Under the pieces are notes generated by a model that was not told the origin of the DNA, did not search any database, and saw only the letters and a program-made list of their open reading frames with translations. The position numbers and the translations under genes were made by a program. Shown in pieces: positions 10,397-18,640 of a stretch of 20,903 nt of DNA. The stretch covers positions 29,290,425 to 29,311,327 of the forward strand of contig CAIIXF020000010.1 in assembly GCA_903813345.2 (NCBI GenBank), written 5' to 3'. The stretch's first letter is position 1, and the number at the start of each line of letters is the position of its first letter. The stretch comes from Owenia fusiformis. Taxonomy: Eukaryota > Annelida > Polychaeta > Sabellida > Oweniidae.

Positions 10397-11576
10397 CAGT
10401 TTCGCGAACTGGATAAATGGTCAATTCTGGGAACAGAATCATAGATATAATGAAGAGGTTTCGCACAACAGGTTAACCAAATAGGGGGATATTGGAGTGA
10501 AACCCCCGGGAATAATCTCAGAGTTTAAAGATGACATACGCTTAATTATAATGTAAATTTGTTTCTGATGGTCAAAATCTACAAAAATGGCAGCCTCAGA
10601 ATTTTTATATGATTCGAATAATATTAGGCCAATGTTCATTTCTGGAGAATTTAAACAATGTCATAGGAAGGTGGCAAGCAAAATACGTAATTATGTCTGG
10701 TATCGTCTAAGCCTTTGGGGTTCCCCACCTCTTGGGTTAGCTGAAACGTACCCGTATTCGTATATTTCATTACGTTTGCGAATACGGTATTTCGATAATT
10801 TTTGTTTCGCAGTACGTTTTTTGAAGTACGTAATTTTGAAGGCATCTCAATCTGCGGCTATTATTATTGCCATGGGCTTTCACTAGTTGAAAGCCCATGG
10901 TATTGCGAACTAGTGTCAAATAGATGGCCTCGTTTGCTCTCAGGTTCCAATTCGTCGGTAGTCTAAGCTTTTAAAATTCCACCTCCATTCGAATTTTTGG
11001 TAATGCAAAAATAGGCATTAACCTTTTTCATCCCAAAGAGGGTCATTTATTAATTTTATTTAATCACTTTCAAAATAAACGATTTCTAGGTTTACACTAA
11101 CTAATTCAGTGAAAAGTATACTTTGTAGAATATTTAATTTTATGAGTCATAACTCAGATAGGCTTAGATAGTGGTCATAAATGCAGTGACTCCATTATGC
11201 TACAAAATACGTAAACAATTTTGTTATACTGTAGGTAGAATTTTCTTTTGAGAATATTAAGATTGCACTAAGTGTGTATTGACTTAACATAAAAATATAC
11301 ACCATTGACTGTATATCTAAAAACTTCCAAGTTGACAACCAGAATGCAAGATGGCCGCCGAAAGGTTAATCAGCTCAAGAACTTCTTACCATGTAATATG
11401 TGTGAAATTTAAAGTAAATCTATCTTATGATTTTCCTGGAATCGTGATAACAAGAAAGTGCATGAGACCTCAACCGCACGCCGTCCTCCCGTTAAGCTGA
11501 CGGCAATATCATACCTTTTTTTAGGTGCGATAAAAACCTTCTTTAACTGTAAACAACGCCAACTAAATAACAAAAT
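10397..11576. other. Unassigned sequence with short inverted repeats
   Basis: There is no supported gene. CCGTATTCG (10752-10760) pairs with CGAATACGG (10779-10787), and a stronger hairpin follows at 10870-10900. Frames at 10439-10886 on both strands overlap without any recognised motif. Confidence 0.4.
10870..10900. repeat. 13-bp perfect hairpin with 5-base loop
   Basis: CCATGGGCTTTCA pairs with TGAAAGCCCATGG around CTAGT. A second, alternative pairing exists between CACTAGTT (10881-10888) and AACTAGTG (10908-10915), so two mutually exclusive folds are possible. Confidence 0.8.
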
Positions 11577-11884
11577 CAGACACAACCAGATACCTCATCC
11601 GACTTGGCACAACCTGCTACCCAACCAGCGCTGCATGACAACAACAGAACACAATCCATTATAAAATTAGCATGACGCAATGGGACAAAGACAAAAACAC
11701 TTAAAGAAAACCGACTGTCAAACTAACTGACACAACACAATTAGGCACAACCAACAATATACAACCTCTAACATACCAATATACACAACAAATCCTCATC
11801 CAACTTGAGATAACACTAGTCACACAGATGGACACAGTCAAATACCTCACCGGAATTGGCACAACCTGCTACCCGACCAATATA
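11577..11884 (+). repeat. AC-rich tandem repeat, period about 253 bp (left part)
   Basis: Segment 11577-11628 recurs at about 11830-11880 with the same ATACCTCA, TTGGCACAACCTGCTACCC and ACCA blocks, giving a period of about 253 bases. The plus strand is strongly depleted in G and rich in ACACAACC-like words. The second unit is cut at about 11884 by the large composite insertion. Confidence 0.7.
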
Positions 11885-12409
11885 ATATAGCGCAGTCAGA
11901 TGTCCAGAAATGAACCCTTTATAGTTCATCTTTCCAGGAAAGCAACAAGCTTGGCACAGTTGTAGAAACACTTGATCTGAGTGGAAAATGATTTCGTGGC
12001 AAGTGATCTGGGGTGGTCTTCGTGGATTTTTTAGTCTCTGACCCCCACCCCTATCAGGCGGGGAGGGGGTACATAATAAAAAATAAATAAAAATGGTTTT
12101 GAAGTAATTTTTTAAATGACTTCATTTTGTTGATTGCTTCGAGCCTTATAATTGAGACAAACCAATTGCAAAAGTGGTGTTTAGTGAGGAAAATACATTT
12201 TGACCCAATTATCTAGCGTGAATTCATCTTTTAAGGGGTCAAATATGGGACATCAAGTACTGTATTTCAAGAATGTGATGTCTGATCATTCTGGAAAAAT
12301 TCATACTAATAGGGGTATAGGTGTTCATCACATATAAAAAATATGACTGGGGTAGCTCATGTATTTTTCGGGATAAAAATTATCAAAATTTGAATTTTTA
12401 AGCCCTTGC

Positions 12410-12950
12410 GGCCTAGGGGTAACCTTATTCTACCTTAATAATTTTGAAGATATGTAATGTATGGATCTCATATGACCTCAAAATGGTGAATTAAGTCTCG
12501 TATTATCATATTATTCCTAATTAAATTGAAAAATGATTGGAAATTTTCAAAATTTTTTTTTTCATTATCGCTTCTAAAGGACCAGGGTTAATCATATTTT
12601 ACCGTAGTAACTTTCAAGTTTTGTAATATATGTATCTCAAATTAGCTCTAGATGGTGCATATAGTCCTGTTTAATCATAATACCTCCAATAAGATGTAGA
12701 AAATGATTGGACATTTCTTAAGATCTGAAATTTTCATTTTAGCTTATGATGGCTTGGGGGTATTTAACCTTGAAATTTTCATAATTATGAGACGCATGCA
12801 TCTCAAATGAGCTTAAAATTGTGTAATATACTCTTGTCTTGTCATATTATTCCTTAGGAGACTAAAAAATAATGGAAATTTAAAAAATGACATTTTCATA
12901 TTAGCTTTTGACAGGTCAGGGGTGATTTTATCATATTTTACCACGATAAC
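12410..12950 (-). repeat. Left-arm subrepeats of foldback B (about 170 bp, three units)
   Basis: Each unit contains a GAGCTCA(T/A)ATGG-like box, a CATATTATTCCTNA box, an AATGATTGGAAATTT box and a TTTTACC box, spaced 166-169 bases apart. They are unrelated to the subrepeats of foldback A. Confidence 0.7.
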
Positions 12951-12959
12951 GTAGAACCA

Positions 12960-13660
12960 AGAGATGGAGTGAGTTTAGCAGCCCCGCCCCCACGAACAAT
13001 GCCATTGGCAGCTTGGGTTATAAAGCATTTCACACCAACCATGCTGACCTATCTCAACCAATCAGCGAGCTTGAAGGAACAAGTGCTAAATGCATGCACA
13101 ATAATGATATCCTCAGAGAAAATGACCATATAGGAAGCTGTCCTTATTTCGACAACAAACTCTGATTAGCGCGGTGAGTTCAGAGATTTATTGAAAACTG
13201 AAAGAGCGAAGACGAAGCTCTTTTTTGAGAAGGAAAGTCGAATGAATGCAAAGGGTACTGTAAGTCCAGTCCCAGCTGGGAGCTACCGGATTAACAAAGA
13301 TGATGATTAGGTAGTTATTTGGCCAATGCCATACCAGAGGCAGACACTTATGTTTGATTGACATACAAAAACAAATACAAAAACAGATACAGTACAGTGA
13401 ATAATATAATATATAATAGGTATAACTGCACAACCATAAGTCAGAGTTGGATAGGAGAATGACCAGTACAGCTTTGATCCAAGCAAGGGATGTACACCAC
13501 CGCACCCATGGCCTAGACCTAAACAAAATTTTTCCCTTGCACAAGATATCGGTAATATCATATTTGCATAATCACCAAATTTTCTTTATATTTCACTGTT
13601 AGCATGTTTAACTATACGTGCCCTGTCTATTATTTTGGGATCTACTTATGTTGCTTAGTC
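12960..13660. other. Left interior of foldback B; promoter-like words, no clear gene
   Basis: A CCCCGCCCCC GC-box-like string (about 12981), an ATTGG (about 13004) and a CCAATCAG (13058-13065) lie close together upstream of the pseudogene and could be relics of its promoter. The minus-strand frames at 13188-13561 have no solid homology. The N-terminal half of the CXC-family protein might once have been encoded here, but I cannot align it reliably. Confidence 0.35.
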
Positions 13661-13664
13661 ATTC

Positions 13665-14499
13665 AACTTTGATGTTAATGAGCATAGATACAAGCAGCAC
13701 AAAACTGGAACAGTGAGGAAAGTATATCCTAGTAATTTTCTTCTGTGGAATTGGCAACATTTCCTAAGATAGTTGGAATAAGAGGGAGCTGTTTTCCTTC
13801 CAGACATCAAAACTGAAACCCTGGAGGAAGATGGCAAGAAGATAGTGACCTCACAATGAGGTAATGAAATATCTTAGCCTGATAGTGAAGTAACTGCCAT
13901 CACCTTTCAGTCGTACATGTATGAAGAAGCATGCCAAAGACTGCTTCCATCATGCCCTAATAACAATCACAGTCAATACAGTTGTTTTTGATGTGGTTTA
14001 AACTGGCAGTAACTTGCTGAAAATGTCAATTTGGATTGCATATGACCTATGGTGATGGGAAATTCCTACAGTATGTACGACCTGCCTTAGATATTTCAAG
14101 GCCACTTGGCCATAACCAAAGTTTAGCCCTTACCATTTTTTTTATACAATCACTAGATGCATTCTGCTACTACTCTTACGTCAACTGATTTTCAGGAATA
14201 GAAGGTGTACCCAGAGGTTATGCAAGTATTCTTAAGCTTTAAATCTTTTTTGATACCCTAAAAGTAAAAGACATTGCAGTCCTGGAGTCCTTATTCATTC
14301 TGATGCATTTTTACCCACAGTTTCTATCACCACATGAATGTGGCTGGACTACTCCCACTGCTGATAGTACTGAGGCCACAACATAAAATGTAGGTGATGA
14401 GAAAGATACCTGTGTCGAGAGAACAGATGCAAATGTTTGAAAGCCGATCTGATTTGCTCTGAGCAATGTAGCTGTATTAGAGCCTGTCAGAATCCATAA
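13665..14499 (+). pseudogene. Decayed CXC (Tesmin/TSO1-like) domain protein, cargo of foldback B
   Basis: The clearest segment ends the gene: 14428-14499 reads CKCLKADLICSEQCSC, then IRACQNP and a stop. This fits the cysteine spacing of TSO1-type CXC domains (CxC, six residues, C, three, CxC). Upstream pieces, in the order expected for a metazoan family I know from coral, mollusc and echinoderm genomes, are: TGTVRKVYP and NWQHFLR (about 13704-13769); YEEACQR in place of the family's HEEADTR (about 13905-13935); ITITVNTVVFDVV in place of a DTDVVVLAV-like motif (about 13960-13998); IWIAYD then GDGKFLQYV (about 14026-14080); LGHNQSLALTIFF (about 14105-14143); LESLFIL; and SPHECGWTT (14327-14353). 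Frames shift at least three times, and stops occur at 13770, 13779, 13857, 13875, 13999, 14186, 14240 and 14384. About 80-100 residues between the LESLFIL block and the SP..GW motif are missing. It is certainly nonfunctional. Its role is unknown. The family assignment is from memory, not a search. Confidence 0.72.
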
Positions 14500-14671
14500 A
14501 TTGTGACCCCTTTGATTAGGTTTTATAGATTTGGATTATATTATCAAATGATTTTAAACAGAATCTTAACAACGCTACTACTGGTACAAGTATAAACTGG
14601 ACCATTAGTACTACAAAGGAATAAATGGATGTTGAGGTTCATTTTTTTTATAATTGTAAATCATTATTGTA

Positions 14672-15577
14672 CAGGGTGGTCCAAAAATGGGACACTCTTA
14701 TTTCAAAAATAAATTAGCCTGGCAATAGGAAAACCGGTCTTATCACAAAAATAAGAATTGTGCTACAGAGCCAAAACTGTGCCCAAGATTTAGAGGAAAA
14801 TGTGCTAAATTCAAATCCGACTTTTTGGTCCATTTATGTAAGGCAAAATTGTTAAGACATAAGCCATGGCCCATTTGAAAGGTCTCTATGCTGTCTAAGA
14901 TAAACAAAAAATCAGAATATTGAAAAAATCTGTGATAAGACCCCTTTTCCCGTGGCCTGGCTCGAATATTGATTTTCTTGACGAAAACATTTCATATTAT
15001 ATACCAATGGATAGGGAATTTACTCATCTTTAATTTGGTATATCATAAGTTCAAATTTATTATAATGTCTATCAACCAGCGTCCATAATATGAATGACGT
15101 CATTTTCGTTTCAAAACGGGTTTTCCAAAACTACTACCATGTATGGAGAGAACTAACAGTATTAGTGAACCATAAATCCTTTACATCTATTCAGTCCCCG
15201 AAGGACAGAATTATTGAGAAGTGAAATTCATTGTCTTAACAGCATATTAATGATGCTATTGACCAGTTAAGGCCAAAATTAAGGGGTTCAATTGATCAAA
15301 ATGGTCGGCATATTGAACGTCTGTTTATGTAAATAAAGTTGACAATAAAAATTGTTTTTTGCAAGTTTTGGAAAACCCGTTTTGAAACGAAAATGACATC
15401 ATTTATATTATGGACACTGGTTGACAGACATTATAATAAATTTGAACTTTTGATATACCAATCAAGTTAAAGATGAGTAAGTTCCCTATCTATTGGTATA
15501 TAATAAGACATGTTTTCATCAAGAAAATCATTATTTATTTTTCAAATATGAGTGTCCCGTTTTTTTGGACCACCCTG
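14672..15577. mobile_element. Palindromic Tc1/mariner-like MITE with TA target duplication
   Basis: TIRs beginning CAGGGTGGTCCAAAAA (14672) and ending in the inverted form (15577) are flanked by TA on both sides (14670-14671 and 15578-15579). This is the usual signature of Tc1/mariner elements. Long inner arms also pair: about 14963-15133 with about 15361-15540, including a perfect GTTTTGGAAAACCCGTTTTGAAACGAAAATGA-type block at about 15365. There is no coding capacity. It interrupts one subrepeat unit of foldback B, whose remaining half continues at 15580. Confidence 0.85.
14716..14962. mobile_element. MITE nested in the left arm of the mariner-like MITE
   Basis: AGCCTGGCAATAGGAAAACC at the left end and its imperfect inverted copy at the right end (ending GTGGCCTGGCT) give TIRs of about 32 bp, containing TGTGATAAGACC on the inner side. 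The opposite arm of the host MITE (about 15525-15550) runs straight through the corresponding point. The 247 bp are therefore an insertion and younger than the host element. Confidence 0.7.
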
Positions 15578-15579
15578 TA

Positions 15580-15690
15580 TATCTCATTTGGAATAATATG
15601 ACAAAACTAGACTATATTCACTATTTTGAGCTCATTTGAGTAGACAATATGATATATCATTATCTAAATTTTTACGGTAAAATCTCTCAC
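15580..15690 (+). repeat. Stray foldback-B subrepeat unit
   Basis: GGAATAATATGACAAAAC, then CACTATTTTGAGCTCATTTGAG and a GGTAAAAT box match the right-arm units at about 16600, 16770 and 16945 in order and orientation. It shows that the right arm once reached at least this far inward. Confidence 0.65.
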
Positions 15691-15746
15691 ACATCATAAA
15701 CTGCACTACCAATCTCAAACCGCATCAAACAGCATGGTTTCATAAA

Positions 15747-16534
15747 CAGCGCTGTAAAAACAGTACTGTAAACAGCTGTTTTCTAAAACAGTACTGAGCT
15801 GTTAAACAGTACTGTACTAAGCTGTTCAAAACAGATGGTGTTAGAATAGCATAATGACTGTCTCCCCATCAACCACCAATCCTAAATAGCATACCCCAAT
15901 ATGTTATACATCATATGAAAGCTTGTTCAGTTCTGGACTTATTTAAACAACTTCGATTAAGCTCAACAGTTTTTACAACTTGTTACATATCACTGCAAAA
16001 GGTACCCATTTTACCTTTAGGATAGAACCTGAAAGCTACATTTTTCCAAAATAATCCATGTGCCCTGCAAACAGTTATGACTATCACGCCTCAATACACT
16101 ATTAGCTATAGTAATGTACAACTTCTATCATTTGGTGAATGCTGAGGATATATTTATTATATTTGAAAGACAAAAGTATTGAATATTTCAAAGAAATGCC
16201 CAGAGAGCACTAGATGATACAACTGAGTATATAGCGATCGGCTCCTCTCTTTAAATCTACCAGGAATAGTAGCCAGAAATCATGCAAATTGAGGGGATAG
16301 TGACTATCAAATATAATTTCACAAATTATGTTCCCAAAGGCCAAGCATGCTAATATTTGGCATATAAGTCCAGAATTGAATTAGCTTTATTATGGTACAT
16401 AACTTATGGGGCCATAGGATCTGGGATTGACTGTGGATGGGGGGACCGTCATTATGAAACATCCTGTACATTGCTATACAGTGCAGTACTCTGACTGCAC
16501 TGTTCAGTAATGATTACAGCGATTTACAGCGCTG
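15747..16534. mobile_element. Possible inverted-repeat element with subterminal ACAGTACTG repeats
   Basis: CAGCGCTGTAAA at 15747-15758 is inverted at 16523-16534. Both ends carry clusters of ACAGTACTGT, ACAGCTGTT and CAGTGCAGTAC-like words (about 15759-15835 and 16474-16515), a pattern resembling transposase-binding subterminal repeats. It separates the stray subrepeat unit from the main right arm, as an insertion would. No target duplication was found, and part of the match is self-palindromic, so this is tentative. The middle part shows no gene. Confidence 0.4.
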
Positions 16535-16589
16535 CAAGAAGGTGTTGCGAATTGGGGGTGTAATATGAAATGATGTAAAATTTCCAATC

Positions 16590-17060
16590 ATTTTTTCACT
16601 CCTTGGGAATGATGTGATAAAACATGACTAAATATACCATTTTAAGCTCATTTGAGGTGAATATGTCTCATATTCAGAAAATTATTAAGCTAAAATAAGG
16701 TTATCTCAGGGCCATCAAAAGCTTAGGTGAAACTTTGATTTTTTAGATATATCCGATCATTTCTCTACATCTTATTGGAAAAAGTATGATAAAACAGAAC
16801 TATATGCACCATCTCGAGCTAATTTGAGATGCATATACTACATATCTGGGAAATTATTAGGGTAAAATATGGTTACCCCTGGCCCTTTAGAACCGAAAAT
16901 GAAAATTTAATTTTTTTTAATTTTTAATAATTTCTTTTCATCTAATTAGGAATAATATGACAAAACATGACTTAATGCAACATTTTGAATTCATATGAGA
17001 CCCAAACATTGCATATCTTAAAAATTATTAAGGTAAAATAAGGCTACCCTTCGGCCGCAA
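16590..17060 (+). repeat. Right-arm subrepeats of foldback B (three units)
   Basis: Units of about 170 bp repeat the order ATCATTTTT, GGAATAATATGA, CAACATTTTGA/CACCAT, CTCATTTGAGA, CATATCT, AAATTATTAAGGTAAAATA and GGTTACCC. They pair with the left-arm units at 12410-12950. Confidence 0.7.
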
Positions 17061-17565
17061 GGGCTTAAAAATCCAAATTTCGATAATTTATTTCTCAAAA
17101 AATACATGAGCTACACATATATCATATGAGTGATTAACACCTTTACTTCCATTAGTATGATTCTTTTCAGGATGATCAGACATCACATTCTTGAAATACA
17201 GTACTTGATGTCCCATATTTGACCCTTTGAAAGATGAATTCACGCTACATAATTGGATTTAAATGTATTTTTTTTCCTAAACACCACTTCTAAAATAGTT
17301 TTTTTTCAATTTCAAGGCTCAAAGCAATCACCAAATAAAGAAATTGAAAGAAATATACTTTAAAACTATTTTTATTTATTTTATTATAATGTACCCCCTC
17401 CCCGCCTGTTAGGGGTGGGGTCGGAGGCTTAAAATCCATGAAGACCAACCCGGATCACTTGCCCCGAAATCATTTTTCATTCAGATCATATGTTTCTACA
17501 ACTGTGCCAAGTTTGTTGCTTTCTTGAAAAAGATGAACTATCAAAGGGACATCTGATTGCGCTAA

Positions 17566-18309
17566 CACCCCAGTCACATTTGACGCACGGCGGCCGCAAG
17601 TCGACCGCAGAACAATTAAATCGGTGAATTTCTGCGGCGAGCGTAGAAAAACTACGCTCGCCTTGCGGCCTCCGTACGGCGTATGCAGATTTTTACAGGC
17701 CGCAGGGAAGGCGTAGAAATTATAACTCGGAGTTATAATATTTGTTCATTTCTGAGGTCCCCGTAGAAATCAACTGGCTCAACAAGATTGAATCATTATT
17801 TGTCAATGTTTCACGATCACTTTTCATTTGATATTACATCCTAGCACTTTGAATAACATTTATAAATTGTCCTGATGTAAATAAAATGAAAAAAACTATT
17901 ATTTATCAATAGAAATTTAAAATTCACCGTGCGGCTGCCGTGGGAAATGTGCGCTCTCATACTTTTGCAGTCACATTTCCCACGGCAGCCGCACTGTGAA
18001 TTTTAAATTTCTGTTGATAAATAATACTTTTTCATTTTATTTACATCGGGACAATTTATAAATGTCATAGTGCTAGGATGTAATATCAATGAAAAGAGAT
18101 CGTGAAACATGAACAAATTATGATTCAATCTTGTTGAGCCAGTTGATTTCTACGGGGACCTCAGAAATGAACAAATATTATAACTCCGAGTTAAAATTTC
18201 TACGCCTTCCCTGCGGCCTGTAGTTTTTCTACGCTCGCCGCAGAAATTCACCGATTTAATTGATCTGCGGTCGACTTGCGGCCGCCGTGCGACAAATGTG
18301 ACTGGGGTG
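17566..18309. mobile_element. 744-bp near-perfect palindromic MITE, TAA target duplication
   Basis: TIRs start CACCCCAGTCACATTTG at 17566 and are inverted at the right end. The flanks are TAA at 17563-17565 and 18310-18312. A 3-bp TWA duplication is typical of PIF/Harbinger elements, which is my tentative assignment. Pairing continues almost to the centre (about 17953/17968). The left arm has about 39 extra bases near 17650-17690. The central tips (CAGTCACATTTCCCACGG at about 17968) resemble the outer TIR, so each half looks like a complete smaller MITE. The minus-strand frames at 18150-18436 merely read through it. Confidence 0.85.
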
Positions 18310-18312
18310 TAA

Positions 18313-18640
18313 TAGCCATTATAAAACTTACGTAACCCAATGCGCCAAAACACATAACAACCAGGTTCAACCAGACAAAGAACCACAATTCCGACTGCGA
18401 TGTCAAACTGCTACAACACAATCGAGCACAACCCAATTATAAACCAACACAATACAGCCAACAAGATAAACACAACTAGGCTTAACCAAATACTCAATTA
18501 ATTATACTCGATTAAATCAAACAATCAAAACACAATCTATGAAACTGTGATATCAGTATATCCAATTAAGCTTCTCTAAATAGAGACAACAATCAACCGG
18601 GCAACCACACAACACAATCGTTGACCACCCGAAATATCCT
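18313..18640 (+). repeat. AC-rich tandem repeat resumes (right part)
   Basis: CCATTATAAAA at about 18316, then CAATG, CCGACTG, TGTCAAACT, ACAACACAAT and GCACAACC follow the same order as 11653-11752 on the other side of the composite insertion, in the same orientation. The array therefore continues roughly in register after about 6.4 kb of inserted DNA. Later copies are more diverged. Confidence 0.6.

Larger units (their letters stand above)
11885..17564. mobile_element. Foldback element B, about 5.7 kb, with subrepeated arms
   Basis: The left arm (about 11887-12960) and right arm (about 16555-17564) are reverse complements. The outermost match is GCGCA(G/A)TCAGATGTCC against its complement, followed by AGTTCATCTTT, AAGCAACAA(G/A)CTTGG, the CCCCACCCCTA/GGCGGGGAGGGGG block and CAAGTACTGTATTTCAAGAA. 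Inner arm portions consist of three units of about 168-170 bp each (left about 12474, 12643 and 12809; right about 16637, 16808 and 16985). A further right-type unit at about 15580-15690 is split by the MITE at 14672. The interior carries a CXC-domain pseudogene. No target duplication is certain. The right end abuts the TAA-flanked MITE at 17566. Confidence 0.75.

Noticed and set aside
13307-13561. Minus-strand peptide LYWSFSYPTLTYGCAV resembling the C-terminal end of non-LTR reverse transcriptases
   Set aside because: Only about 16 residues look similar, and nothing upstream or downstream continues the match. It also lies just upstream of the plus-strand CXC pseudogene inside the same element. 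A chance resemblance is more likely.
13200-13660. N-terminal half of the CXC-family protein (a KDD..V-like patch near 13299)
   Set aside because: The similarity is a handful of residues with several assumed frame changes. It is not enough to extend the pseudogene.
18150-18436. Minus-strand frames rich in arginine at the end of the 744-bp MITE
   Set aside because: They read through the GC-rich TIR into the AC-rich repeat. The codons reflect TIR composition, not a gene.
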